From positions 1 through 19,251 of the forward strand of contig JBLHKS010000138.1 of the NCBI GenBank assembly GCA_047620505.1: DNA of 19,251 bases, read 5' to 3'. The notes under the pieces were generated by a model. The model ran no database searches. It was not told where the DNA came from and saw only the letters and a list, made by a program, of their open reading frames with translations. This DNA comes from JBLHKS01 sp047620505 (GTDB lineage Bacteria > Verrucomicrobiota > Verrucomicrobiia > Verrucomicrobiales > DEV007). Position 1 is the stretch's first letter; every line of letters begins with the position of its first letter. Positions 1-8,685 of the stretch are shown here, piece after piece. Both the position numbers and the translations under genes were made by a program.

Positions 1-66
1 ATCGAACGCCAGATCCTGACTTGATTCGGGGTTTGTCAGGGGCTCTGGTGGCGCGAAACGAAACTG

Positions 67-3000
67 ATGTACGTGGACGCTTCCTCTTTGCCCGAGACCC
101 GGAAAATCGCCGCCCAGATGCGCTCGATGTCATGGGAGAACAGTTTTTACGGCCCGTATCTGGAACGTGGATTGCGCTACCATAAACAAGGGCGAGTCCA
201 AATAATCAGCTCTTCTTTTTTGCCTGACGGATGGATGGTCCTGGCTGAGGTCGAGGGAACGCAGCTCTACCGAACGGAGGTTTTCCTCAACGGCAAGCAG
301 CTGACCGATATCTTCGGCACGGCGGACGAAGTTGGTTGCGATTGCTCCTGCCCGGTCGGTCCTGGCTGCAAGCACTGCGCCGCGCTCGGCTATGAATTGG
401 TGGCGCTGGCGTTTGCCGCGAAAGTGAGCGCCGCTCCGGCTCCGCCAAAACTGCCGGCGCAGTTGGTCAGCTGGCTGGCTGCGATCAAGAAAAACCAGAA
501 GCCCGCCGAAATCCGGAAGCCAAACAAAAAGCCGACCAATGCGCTCCGGCAGGCATTCTTTTCGCTTCAACTTTCCGCGGACATGAGCGTGGAAACCGGA
601 GGCTTGGTCCGGTTGGTCGTTCTTCTGGCCCAGAAACGCAAAGACGGAATCTGGGTGAAGATCACCCGGCCGGATCTACGTCAAATGACGTATGGGCGCG
701 GCCCGGCGACCCTGACCGAACGACAAAGGGAACGACTCGACGAGTTTGGTTCGATTGGAAATGAGTACGAGACGCTGAGGAATGAAGGCACGCCGATGAT
801 GGGGCGATTCTGGAGTCAGCTGATTGGCGAGTTGATTCCGGAAGGCCTCGTCTGGGAAGAGCAGCTGGATCATCCGCTCGTTGAAGGGCCGGAGATCGCG
901 ATCCGGCCCGGCTGGATCCAAACCAGCTCTGGGAATCTCCAAACCTGCGTTTTTGCGGAGGACGATCCGGCAACTCCGCTCGCGATCATCCCTGCGAGCC
1001 CGCCGTGGTACGTTCGATCCGCGAAGCACATGATCGGCCAAGCGAAGTATCCCGAGGATGCTCAGCCGCTGCTTCAGTGGCTCGGCGCGCCGGAGATTTC
1101 CGCGATGCACGCCGACAATATTCGCCAGCAGCTGCCGGCCTCGCTTCAGCCGCCGGGCTTCGCATTCGACCGCCGGACTGACGTCAAGCCACGCGGTCAC
1201 GTGCGCCTCGCGAGCGAAGAATTTCGAGTCGCGGGTCCTAACGGAATTGAGATGAGCCCGGTCAATTTTGCCGAAATCAATGTCGAATACGACGGCGAGG
1301 TCGTTCCCTATCACGACCAGAAAATCAGCATCTCGCGCCGCAAAGACGACGGCATCGAGGAAATTCAGCGCAACGGCGTTTTGGAAGCGAAACTGATGGA
1401 TGAATTCACTGACCTCGGATTCATGCCGATTCAGTTGATGCGGGGCTTCTATCAAAGTTCGCCGCCGCAGAATTATTTCGTCCTGCCGTCGGTGGCGGAT
1501 TGGATTGATTTTCTCTCGCAGATTTTGCCCATGCTTCGCGCCGATGGCTGGACGATCGAAACGGACGATTCCTTCCAACACACAGTTGTCGAGCCGGATG
1601 AGTGGTACGCTGATCTGTCCGAAAACAGCTCCGGGATCGACTGGTTCGATTTCGACTACGGCATGGAAATCGACGGCAAGCGCGTCAGTCTGCTTGCGGC
1701 GATCACATCCGGATTGCGGCGGATCGGGCCTAACGGCGATCTCTCGATGTTCACCGAGGCTACCGAAGACGAAAAGGTGCTCGTCTACGTGGAGGAACTG
1801 GATGCCTGGATCGCGATGCCGGCGAAGCGGATCGCCAGCCTGATCAACGTGCTCGCCGAGATTCTCGATCATCAGAGTGACGAGCCGATCACTCTTCACT
1901 CGCTCCAGGCCGCGCAGCTCGAAATTCCCGAATTCCGCGAAAACGAAGTGCCCACTGCGCTGCGGCAGCTGCGCAAAAATCTGGAGTCGTTTGAGTCGAT
2001 CCCGGAAGTCGCGCCGTGTTCGCTGTTACGGGCTGAGCTTCGTGATTACCAGCGTGAAGGACTCAGCTGGATCCAGTTCGTCCGCTCGATCCGGCTGGGT
2101 GGAATTCTCGCCGACGACATGGGCTTGGGCAAAACGATCCAGACGATCGCTGCGATCCTGACCGAACACCAACAAGGCCGCCGCGGCCGGCCGTCGCTGA
2201 TCGTCGCCCCGACCAGCGTGCTGGGAAACTGGGTCGCGGAAATCGAACGGTTCGCGCCCGAAATGCGCTCGCTTCTCCTCCACGGACCCGAACGCAAAAA
2301 ACGCTTCGACCAGATCGTCCATCACGACTTCGTCATCACCTCCTACGCCCTCTTGCCGCGCGACGCCGATGTCCTGACAAAGACACCCTGGCACTACGTG
2401 ATTCTCGATGAAGCCCAGATGATTAAGAACCCGAACTCGCGGATGGCGCAGGTCGCTTGCGAGCTTGAGGCCAACCACCGGCTCTGTCTGACGGGCACGC
2501 CGATCGAAAATCACCTCGGCGAACTCTGGAGTCTGTTTCATTTCCTTGCCCCGGGTTTTCTTGGCGACGAACGGCGATTCCGCAAACTCTTCCGCAACCC
2601 GATCGAAAAACAGGGCAACCGCGAACGTCAGCAGCTGCTGGTTCGGCGGGTCCGTCCCCTGATCCTGCGCCGGACGCGCGAAGACGTCCTGACCGAACTC
2701 CCTCCGCTAACCGAAATCCAGCGAACCATTCCGTTCGAAAAAGCGCAGTCCGAACTTTACGAACTGGTGCGGGTCGGGATGAACAAGCGGATCCGCGATC
2801 AGATTGCAGAAAAAGGTCTCGCGCGTTCGCACATCACGATTCTCGATGCGCTGCTCAAGCTGCGTCAAATCTGCTGTCACCCGCGATTGCTGAAGACTGA
2901 CTCTGCGCGCAAGATCGACCAATCAGCTAAGCTGGATCACTTTCGCGAGCTGATCACCGGACTGGTTGGAGAGAATCGGCGCGTTCTGGTTTTCTCTCAA

Positions 3001-3438
3001 TTCACCACGATGCTCAGCATCATTGAAGAAGAGCTTAAGGCGTTGTCCATCCCCTTTGTTAAACTGACGGGCAAGACGCGCAAACGCGATGAAGTTATCC
3101 GGAGATTTCAGGGCGGCGAGGTTCCGGTTTTTCTCATCAGCTTGAAAGCTGGCGGCACGGGTTTGAATCTGACCACGGCCGACACCGTGATTCATTACGA
3201 TCCCTGGTGGAACCCGGCGGTGGAAAACCAGGCGACAGGCCGGGCGCATCGGATGGGGCAGACGAAGCCGGTTTTTGTGTATCGGTTAGTCACGGAGGGG
3301 ACGATCGAAGAGCGGATTCTGCAACTGCAGGAGCGCAAGGCCGAGCTGGCGCGTTCGGTGCTCGATCCGGATGGCGAGGCGAGTTCGTCCGCGTTGGGGA
3401 AAGAGGATCTGGAATTCCTGCTCGCGCCGATTTCGTGA
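67..3438 (+). CDS. SWIM zinc-finger SNF2/Swi2-family helicase
   Basis: A 1123-residue superfamily 2 ATPase of the bacterial SNF2 type, expected to translocate on DNA and remodel protein-DNA or RNA polymerase-DNA complexes in the cytoplasm. An N-terminal SWIM finger is visible (C91-x-C93, C101-x-H103). A long family-specific middle region follows to about residue 650. The helicase core then shows Walker A (DDMGLGKT, 683-690), Walker B (DEAQ, 781-784), motif III (TGTP, 809-812), motif V (SLKAGGTGLNL, from 1025) and motif VI (RAHRMGQ, 1059-1065). All core motifs are intact. ATG 67 is the first start after an in-frame stop at 22-24. SWIM plus SNF2 is a standard bacterial architecture. Substrate and biological role cannot be read from the sequence. 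It stands alone, followed by a decayed gene. Confidence 0.93.
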   Translation: MYVDASSLPETRKIAAQMRSMSWENSFYGPYLERGLRYHKQGRVQIISSSFLPDGWMVLAEVEGTQLYRTEVFLNGKQLTDIFGTADEVGCDCSCPVGPGCKHCAALGYELVALAFAAKVSAAPAPPKLPAQLVSWLAAIKKNQKPAEIRKPNKKPTNALRQAFFSLQLSADMSVETGGLVRLVVLLAQKRKDGIWVKITRPDLRQMTYGRGPATLTERQRERLDEFGSIGNEYETLRNEGTPMMGRFWSQLIGELIPEGLVWEEQLDHPLVEGPEIAIRPGWIQTSSGNLQTCVFAEDDPATPLAIIPASPPWYVRSAKHMIGQAKYPEDAQPLLQWLGAPEISAMHADNIRQQLPASLQPPGFAFDRRTDVKPRGHVRLASEEFRVAGPNGIEMSPVNFAEINVEYDGEVVPYHDQKISISRRKDDGIEEIQRNGVLEAKLMDEFTDLGFMPIQLMRGFYQSSPPQNYFVLPSVADWIDFLSQILPMLRADGWTIETDDSFQHTVVEPDEWYADLSENSSGIDWFDFDYGMEIDGKRVSLLAAITSGLRRIGPNGDLSMFTEATEDEKVLVYVEELDAWIAMPAKRIASLINVLAEILDHQSDEPITLHSLQAAQLEIPEFRENEVPTALRQLRKNLESFESIPEVAPCSLLRAELRDYQREGLSWIQFVRSIRLGGILADDMGLGKTIQTIAAILTEHQQGRRGRPSLIVAPTSVLGNWVAEIERFAPEMRSLLLHGPERKKRFDQIVHHDFVITSYALLPRDADVLTKTPWHYVILDEAQMIKNPNSRMAQVACELEANHRLCLTGTPIENHLGELWSLFHFLAPGFLGDERRFRKLFRNPIEKQGNRERQQLLVRRVRPLILRRTREDVLTELPPLTEIQRTIPFEKAQSELYELVRVGMNKRIRDQIAEKGLARSHITILDALLKLRQICCHPRLLKTDSARKIDQSAKLDHFRELITGLVGENRRVLVFSQFTTMLSIIEEELKALSIPFVKLTGKTRKRDEVIRRFQGGEVPVFLISLKAGGTGLNLTTADTVIHYDPWWNPAVENQATGRAHRMGQTKPVFVYRLVTEGTIEERILQLQERKAELARSVLDPDGEASSSALGKEDLEFLLAPIS
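2629..2640. repeat. Iterated palindrome copy in the SNF2 gene
   Basis: Leftmost full copy of CAGCAGCTGCTG. It reads in frame as Gln-Gln-Leu-Leu (855-858). The preceding 2.6 kb has only shorter relatives, for example CCAGCAGCTGCC near 1125. Confidence 0.9.
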
Positions 3439-3472
3439 ACGAACCGGCTTTGGCGATCTGGTTCCTGAGTAA

Positions 3473-3792
3473 CTGACAGAGTCAAAATCGATCGAGCGCA
3501 AGATCAGCACTGCGGATCGCGAGAAGCTCGATGAGTACCTGACGGCGGTTCGTCAGACTGAGCAGCGGATGGCCAAGTCCGAAGCCTGGATTCACAGGCC
3601 GAAGCCGGAAATCGGAACCTGCCCGCGATCCTCGCTGGAGGCGGTTTCAAGCGCGGTCAGAGGCTTGTTTTCGATGAGAAGAACAATTATCTGCGGCCGA
3701 ATCTTTACGTCTCGATGCTGCAGCGGCTCGGGATCGAGGTCGATCGATTTACTTCGAGTTCGGGAACGATGCGTGGGCTGGAAACGGTGTAA
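3473..3792 (+). pseudogene. Decayed 3' remnant of a DUF1552 gene
   Basis: Two fragments in different frames resemble the C-terminal part of DUF1552 proteins, secreted proteins of unknown function common in Planctomycetota and Verrucomicrobiota. The first (3473 to about 3610) reads KISTADREKLDEYLTAVRQ and then QRMAKSEAWIHRPKPE. The second (3619-3792, another frame) reads LPAILAGGGFKRGQRLVFDE and then NLYVSMLQRLGIEVDRF, ending SSSGTMRGLETV and TAA. Intact members have a longer segment between these blocks, so an internal deletion with frameshift is likely. No 5' part is present: a stop at 3470-3472 closes the first frame on its left. The family call is from recognised motifs, not a search. The functional partner genes usually found beside DUF1552 are absent here. 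Confidence 0.7.
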
Positions 3793-3848
3793 GTCCGATC
3801 TTCGCACTTTGCGGTTGTCGTTGGTCGCTGGCTCCGCAAAATTAGCGG

Positions 3849-4583
3849 ATGAAAAGAGCCCTGACATTTGTCCTTTCCTTTGCGCTTTGCGCGTTCGGTC
3901 CTGCAGTCCTCAATGCACAGGACGCAGGCAAAAAGAAGAAGAAAAAACCGAGCGGCGCGATGGCTCCGGTTGAAGACGTCGCTGGCCTGCCGCGAGTCCT
4001 CTTGATTGGCGATTCGATTTCGATTGGCTACACCGTGCCGGTCCAGCAGCTGCTGAAGGGCAAGGCGAACGTGCATCGTCCGAGAGCGAACTGCGGGCCG
4101 ACCACTTCAGGCATCGCAAATCTCGATGCTTGGCTGAAAACCGGCGGTGAGGACAAAAAATGGGACGTGATCCACTTCAACTGGGGACTTCACGATTTGA
4201 AATACATGGGGCCGAACGGCGGGAATCTTGCCGACCCGAAAGCCGCCGACAGCAAGCAGCAGGTTCCGCCGGCTGAGTATGAAAAGAATCTGCGCGCGTT
4301 GGTCGAGCGGCTGGAAGCGACAGGCGCGAAGTTGATTTGGCGAAACACAACCCCGGTTGCAGAAGGAACGAAGGGACGGGTGCCCGGAGATTCGGCGAAG
4401 TACAACGCGATTGCTGCTAAAATAATGGAAGAGAAGGGAATCCCGACCGACGATCAGTTCACGTTTGCGAGTGAGCGTCTGGAAGAAATCCAGCTGCCGG
4501 CGAACGTTCATTTTAAGCCTGAAGGCTCGAAGGCGCTCGCGGGACAGGCCGTCATCGCGATTACAAAGGCGCTCGCGGAGTGA
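3849..4583 (+). CDS. Secreted SGNH/GDSL-type hydrolase
   Basis: A 244-residue protein with a signal peptide (MKRALTFVLSFALCAFGPAVLNA, cut near AQD) and then a Lys-rich linker (six consecutive lysines). The SGNH-fold hydrolase domain has block I GDSIS (54-58, nucleophile S56) and a block III-like FNWGLHD (110-116, N111). Block V is NVHFKPEG (219-226, H221). Members deacylate carbohydrate or other esters in the periplasm or outside the cell. The usual Asp three residues before the catalytic His is Ala218 here, and the adjacent residue is Asn219. The catalytic acid may therefore come from elsewhere, or the subfamily may work with a Ser-His dyad. The substrate is unknown. ATG 3849 is the first start giving a signal peptide. 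apt begins 57 bp downstream on the same strand. Confidence 0.85.
   Translation: MKRALTFVLSFALCAFGPAVLNAQDAGKKKKKKPSGAMAPVEDVAGLPRVLLIGDSISIGYTVPVQQLLKGKANVHRPRANCGPTTSGIANLDAWLKTGGEDKKWDVIHFNWGLHDLKYMGPNGGNLADPKAADSKQQVPPAEYEKNLRALVERLEATGAKLIWRNTTPVAEGTKGRVPGDSAKYNAIAAKIMEEKGIPTDDQFTFASERLEEIQLPANVHFKPEGSKALAGQAVIAITKALAE
4044..4055. repeat. Iterated palindrome copy in the SGNH hydrolase gene
   Basis: Full 12-bp CAGCAGCTGCTG, lying in frame and encoding Gln-Gln-Leu-Leu (66-69), ten residues after the GDSIS motif. Confidence 0.9.
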
Positions 4584-4640
4584 CGTCGTCGAAGTTTCAG
4601 GTTTTACTTTGGCGTTTTCCGCCTTTGATGGCTTCAGCCT

Positions 4641-5174
4641 ATGACTCCCGAAGATCTCAAACGACTCGAAGACGGCATCCGCAATGTTCCGGATTTTCCC
4701 AAACCCGGCATTCAATTCAAGGACATCATGCCGGTCCTTGGAGATCCGGAATTGTTTAAACTGGCGATCGAAGCGTTCATCGAACCGGTTCGGGATCTGA
4801 AAATCGACAAAATCGTCGGGATCGACGCGCGTGGGTTTATTTTTGGAGCGGTCGTCGCGACCGAGCTCAATGCCGGGCTCGTCCCGGTTCGCAAACAAGG
4901 AAAACTGCCGTTTCAGACGCATTCGCTCGCCTACGCGCTCGAATACGGCGAGGCCGAAATCGAAATTCACGTCGATGCGATTCAGCCGGGCGAGAACGTT
5001 TATCTGGTCGATGATCTGCTCGCGACGGGCGGAACGGCGGGGGCCGCGCAGCAGCTGATCGAAAAAGTTGGCGGAAATCTGGTCGCTACAGGATTTCTAA
5101 TTGAGTTGGAATTTCTAAAAGGCCGGGATAAACTATCGCCGAATTCCGATATTTTTACGATTCTTCGATACTGA
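4641..5174 (+). CDS. apt: Adenine phosphoribosyltransferase
   Basis: A 177-residue cytoplasmic purine-salvage enzyme converting adenine and PRPP to AMP and pyrophosphate. The sequence is a full-length, canonical Apt. It has the N-terminal signature NVPDFPKPGIQFKDIMPVL, the IVGIDARGFIFG core, the flexible-loop region VPVRKQGKLP and the PRPP-binding motif VYLVDDLLATGGTA (about 119-132). It ends in ILRY. Length matches the family norm. ATG 4641 begins the conserved N-terminus, so the start is firm. The neighbouring debranching-like gene begins 78 bp after the stop, so they may be co-transcribed, but no functional link is evident. Confidence 0.97.
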   Translation: MTPEDLKRLEDGIRNVPDFPKPGIQFKDIMPVLGDPELFKLAIEAFIEPVRDLKIDKIVGIDARGFIFGAVVATELNAGLVPVRKQGKLPFQTHSLAYALEYGEAEIEIHVDAIQPGENVYLVDDLLATGGTAGAAQQLIEKVGGNLVATGFLIELEFLKGRDKLSPNSDIFTILRY

Positions 5175-5224
5175 CCATTGCGCGGGAACGAGACCCGCTC
5201 GCAGTTTTCGATTCCCGCAACCCC

Positions 5225-5236
5225 CAGCAGCTGCTC
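5225..5236. repeat. Iterated palindrome copy between apt and the debranching-like gene
   Basis: CAGCAGCTGCTC (AGCAGCTGCT core at 5226-5235) sits 50 bp after the apt stop and 17 bp before the chosen ATG of the next gene. It lies in the presumed 5' untranslated leader. Confidence 0.85.
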
Positions 5237-5252
5237 GCTTTTTCCCCTTCGC

Positions 5253-7178
5253 ATGGCGACTCACGAACATCGCATGGTTGCGGCGCCTCACGGTCGTCGC
5301 AGATCTTTGCGAATGTTGGACCAGTTTCTGGAAACCAACGGCCTCGGCGGCTACGCGACCGGAACTCTCGGCGGAGTTCGCGAATGGCCGTCCCAAGGGC
5401 TTCTTGTCGCTGCGAAGAAGCCGCCGATCGATCGCTACGTGCTGATCAATGGGTTTGACGTGTTCGTCGACATCGATGGCGAGGAGATTGCGATCAGCAC
5501 CAATCATTTTAAAGGCGATGAGTACGAGCCGGATGGTCGCAAACGCGTCATCGGTTTCGAGCCGACACCGTGGCCGACCTGGACGTATGATCTTGGCAAA
5601 GGCCGGACGTTGCAGTTTGAGCTGCTGGCGCGTCACGGGACGAATCAGTTCGTCTATTCCTGGCGGCTCGAAGTTGCTGGAAAGGCAGTCGTCCTTCGCG
5701 TGCGCCCGCTGCTTTCGGGGCGGCCGATGAACTCGACACGGAGCGAATCGAGCAAGATTGAGCTCAAACCAGAAACGCCGACGCCGCGCCAGTTTGTCTG
5801 GAAATTGCGGGCGGGTTCGCCAGCGCTTTCGATGCTGACGGACGGCGAATTCTCGGAAGATGGACGGTGGGTTCGGGATCTCGTCTACGACAATCACAGC
5901 ACGGAGGATCTCATCTGCCCTGGCGAGTTTACGTGGGAACTCGGCCCTCGGCAGCGCGCTCAAATCATCGCCAGCACGGCGGATGAAATGAAGGAGAATC
6001 CGCGCACCGCAACCGAGGTCGCGCATTTGGCGAACAAGCTTAGGAACGCGGAAAAAACGCGACGCGGACTCTTTCGGAGCGAGCTGGATCGGGCCGCTGA
6101 CCAGTACATCGTCCAAGGCGGCGATGGCAAAACTCTACTCAGCGGATTTCCGCGCGGAACCGAGATGGGCGCGCGTGCGATGATCGCGATTCGCGGAATT
6201 TGTCTGAGTCCAGGCCGGCTTGACGTGGCCAGCGCGGTGCTCAGCACCTGGCGTAACCGAACGGCGACCGGGATGCTGCCGACGGAAATTTCTGAGCATC
6301 GCTTGAACCCGACTTTCAGCTCGCCGGAGCCTTCGCTCTGGTACGTGATCGCAGCTTTCGAGTACTACCGAGCTTCCTATCGCCAAGGGCGCAAATTGCC
6401 GCTCGAAGAACGCGAGGCAATCGAGTCTAGCATTTCGCAGGTTCTCCAAGCCTTCGTCGATCGCCGACACAAAGAGGCTTACATGGATGAGGACGGCTTG
6501 CTGGCAGAAGCAAACGTAAATCGTCGGCGTAACGAAGAACCGGAGATCGTCAAACGCGTCAACATTCAGGCGCTCTGGATCACTTCGCTCTGGATCGGCG
6601 CGAGGATCAGTCCGGAGTGGGTAAAATATTACGATCTGGCGCGTGCGGAATTCGATAGGGCGTTCTGGTTCGAGGAGCAGGGTTACCTCTATAAATCGAT
6701 CATCCTCAGCCCGAACAAAACGATTCAACGCGTTCAGAGCATCAACATGGAACAGGTGCTCGCGATCGGTGGCCTGCCGTTGGTTTGCGTCGACGAAGGC
6801 AAGGCCAGCCTGATCGTCCACGTTCTTGAAGAGCGCTACGCGGCTCCCGATGACATCAAAGCAGCTAAGTCGTTTCCCTGGTTGTTCGGCCCATTTATCG
6901 AAGCTTGGTTTCGAGTCCGATATCGCGAACCGGATGCGCTTGAGGAGGTAAAAAGCCGATTTATTGATCCATGGGAGGCTCATCTCAACACCGGCGGATT
7001 AAATCACCTTCCAGAGAATCAGCCGTTCGTTTCCCGCGGTGCTGTGCCGACAAATATTAAGCAGGCTTCGTTCAGCGCGATTGAGACGTCCGAGCTTCTC
7101 CGAATTCTGCACCTGCCCGACCTCCAGCGGAACACTCAGCCGTTTGACGACGGTTTGAATCGAGAGTTGTATCGCTGA
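5253..7178 (+). CDS. Divergent glycogen-debranching-like protein (GDE N- and C-type domains)
   Basis: A 641-residue protein related to bacterial amylo-alpha-1,6-glucosidase (GDE) proteins. Family landmarks are LETNGLGGYATGTLGG (26-41), the substrate-proximal GLLVAAKKPP block, VNIQALW (436-442), PWLFGPFIEAW (about 542-552) and the terminal ETSELLRIL. Intact family members remove alpha-1,6-linked glucose at glycogen branch points in the cytoplasm. The segment where GDE_C enzymes usually carry a TWMDA-type motif with the catalytic Asp here reads NRRRNEEPEIVK (423-434), with no matching Asp. The usual RRYHGLL motif is replaced by REWPSQGLL. The second catalytic acid may survive as E588. Activity is therefore doubtful, and a non-catalytic or altered role is possible. 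An upstream TTG at 5178 extends the frame, but conservation begins just after ATG 5253. Confidence 0.8.
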   Translation: MATHEHRMVAAPHGRRRSLRMLDQFLETNGLGGYATGTLGGVREWPSQGLLVAAKKPPIDRYVLINGFDVFVDIDGEEIAISTNHFKGDEYEPDGRKRVIGFEPTPWPTWTYDLGKGRTLQFELLARHGTNQFVYSWRLEVAGKAVVLRVRPLLSGRPMNSTRSESSKIELKPETPTPRQFVWKLRAGSPALSMLTDGEFSEDGRWVRDLVYDNHSTEDLICPGEFTWELGPRQRAQIIASTADEMKENPRTATEVAHLANKLRNAEKTRRGLFRSELDRAADQYIVQGGDGKTLLSGFPRGTEMGARAMIAIRGICLSPGRLDVASAVLSTWRNRTATGMLPTEISEHRLNPTFSSPEPSLWYVIAAFEYYRASYRQGRKLPLEEREAIESSISQVLQAFVDRRHKEAYMDEDGLLAEANVNRRRNEEPEIVKRVNIQALWITSLWIGARISPEWVKYYDLARAEFDRAFWFEEQGYLYKSIILSPNKTIQRVQSINMEQVLAIGGLPLVCVDEGKASLIVHVLEERYAAPDDIKAAKSFPWLFGPFIEAWFRVRYREPDALEEVKSRFIDPWEAHLNTGGLNHLPENQPFVSRGAVPTNIKQASFSAIETSELLRILHLPDLQRNTQPFDDGLNRELYR

Positions 7179-7279
7179 GTTTTAAGGTTAGACCGGCGGC
7201 GGCCTTGAGCCCGGATTCCACGGCAATCAGTGCTCCGACGACCGCTGCTTCAAGGCGTTCGCCAACGTTCCAAGACGCG

Positions 7280-7311
7280 AAAAGGCCTCAGCAGCTGCTG
7301 CCGCTGAGGCC
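7280..7311 (-). terminator. Intrinsic terminator of the DUF1501 gene containing an iterated palindrome
   Basis: On the minus strand a perfect 9-bp stem (GGCCTCAGC/GCTGAGGCC, arms 7284-7292 and 7303-7311) is followed by TTTT (7280-7283). It lies 40 bp past the DUF1501 stop codon. The 12-bp CAGCAGCTGCTG (7289-7300) overlaps one stem arm and the loop. Read on the plus strand the hairpin has no T-run, so it is a weaker end for the debranching-like transcript. Confidence 0.75.
7289..7300. repeat. Iterated palindrome copy inside a terminator hairpin
   Basis: Full 12-bp CAGCAGCTGCTG in non-coding DNA between convergent genes. Its own self-pairing competes with the larger terminator stem. Confidence 0.9.
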
Positions 7312-7350
7312 AATTCAAACAAGAGTACTAACAGGAACTACCGAACTAAC

Positions 7351-8670
7351 TCAAATCAGTTCGCGCATCGGCTTGTCGTTCGGATCAACAAGCGCGAGCG
7401 GGCGGCCGGAAAGATCGGTCGCGTTCAGCTTGGACGGTTCAAGACCAGCTGCTTTATAAAGAGTTGCGAAGACTTCGCCGACGCGAACCGGACGAACGGA
7501 TGCTTCAGCGCCGCCGCGATCGGTTTCGCCGATGATTTGGCCGGTGTTCAAGCCGCCGCCTGCGAGAAGCGCGCCCATGACGCGAGGCCAGTGGTCACGG
7601 CCCGCCTTGGTGTTGACCTTCGGCGTCCTGCCGAATTCACCCCAGACGACGATCGAAACGTCATCGATCATGCCGCTGTATTTCAGATCGTGAACGAGAT
7701 TCGCGAGCCCGCAGTCGAGAGCCGGCAGGTTGCGATCCTTCAACGTCGTGAAGTTGTTGCTGTGCGTGTCCCAGCTGCCGGTGCTGAGCGTGACGCAACG
7801 CGCGCCAGCTTCGACAAGACGACGAGCGGTGAGGAATTTATCAACTTCGCCGCGATACCGAGTATTAACTCCGCTGCGATAACGATCGAGGTCTTCCTTC
7901 TGCGCTTTGTTGATGTCGAGCGCATCCATCAGCTTGTTCGAAGTGACGACATCGAACGCTTTCTGATTGAATTCGTCGAGGCCTTCCATCATGCCGGTGT
8001 TGTCTGCGCTGCGCTTCATGTTGTCGAAGGCACTGAGCAGGGCTTCGCGATCATCGAGACGATCAATCGTCATGCCGCGTTGCATCTGCATATCGGCTTT
8101 GCCGCGTCCGTTCGGCAGGAACGGCTGGTAAGCCGCGCCGAGGAAACCACCGCCTGTGGCTCCGCGTCCGCCTTGCATGGAAATCGTCGAGGGAACGCCT
8201 TCTGGAGTGTCGCCCTGGAATTTTGCGAGAACCGCGCCGAGTTCCGGCCAACCGCCGGCTGGTTCAGTCGGACGATTCGAATGACCAGTCAGCGTTTGAT
8301 AATTGCTGTGCTGGCCGAAGCTGTCGCTGATCGATCGGATCGGCGCGAAGTGCTCCATGTTTTTCGCGATGTTCGGGAGGTGTTCGCAGATGCGAACGCC
8401 CGGAACGCTGGTGGCCATCGCGTTGAATTCGCCCCGAATCTGGCTCGGCGCGTCTTCTTTGATGTCCCACATGTCAAGGTGAGTCGGCCCGCCTGGAAGG
8501 TAGACCATGATGACCGATTTGGTCGAGGAACCGACGCCGGCAGCGGCTTCGGCACGGAGCATTTGGGGCAACGAGAGGCCGCCCATTGCAAGGGCGCCGA
8601 TTTTGAGTGCGTCGCGGCGCGAACGGCCGGAGCAGAATTGGTTCGGAGTGGAACTCGGGATAGTTATCAT
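7351..8670 (-). CDS. Tat-exported DUF1501 family protein
   Basis: A 439-residue protein of the DUF1501 family, which has an alkaline-phosphatase/sulfatase-like fold and unknown activity. It is abundant in Planctomycetota and Verrucomicrobiota. The N-terminus carries a twin-arginine signal (SRRDALKIGALAMGGLSL, from about residue 17), predicting folded export. Family motifs are MVYLPGGPTHLDMWD, PNIAKNMEHFAPIRS, STGSWDTHSNN, VVWGEFGRTPKVN and GRDHWPRVMGALLAGGG. The Asp/His-rich motifs (HLDMWD, DTH, DHW) are the expected metal-binding sites. Length is normal. DUF1501 genes usually sit directly after a DUF1549/DUF1553 gene. None is adjacent here, and the region upstream is instead occupied by a transposase element. 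The only such gene in the window is 7 kb away on the other strand. Confidence 0.93.
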   Translation of the reverse strand: MITIPSSTPNQFCSGRSRRDALKIGALAMGGLSLPQMLRAEAAAGVGSSTKSVIMVYLPGGPTHLDMWDIKEDAPSQIRGEFNAMATSVPGVRICEHLPNIAKNMEHFAPIRSISDSFGQHSNYQTLTGHSNRPTEPAGGWPELGAVLAKFQGDTPEGVPSTISMQGGRGATGGGFLGAAYQPFLPNGRGKADMQMQRGMTIDRLDDREALLSAFDNMKRSADNTGMMEGLDEFNQKAFDVVTSNKLMDALDINKAQKEDLDRYRSGVNTRYRGEVDKFLTARRLVEAGARCVTLSTGSWDTHSNNFTTLKDRNLPALDCGLANLVHDLKYSGMIDDVSIVVWGEFGRTPKVNTKAGRDHWPRVMGALLAGGGLNTGQIIGETDRGGAEASVRPVRVGEVFATLYKAAGLEPSKLNATDLSGRPLALVDPNDKPMRELI

Positions 8671-8685
8671 TGCGGTGGGTTTTTT

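Noticed and set aside
676..1899. 407-codon open frame on the minus strand inside the SNF2 gene
   Set aside because: Shadow of a well-supported helicase gene. Its product has no recognisable domain and the composition of a reverse-frame translation.
5178..5252. TTG start for the debranching-like protein
   Set aside because: The added 25 residues show no conservation signal and cover the intergenic palindrome. ATG 5253 is preferred.
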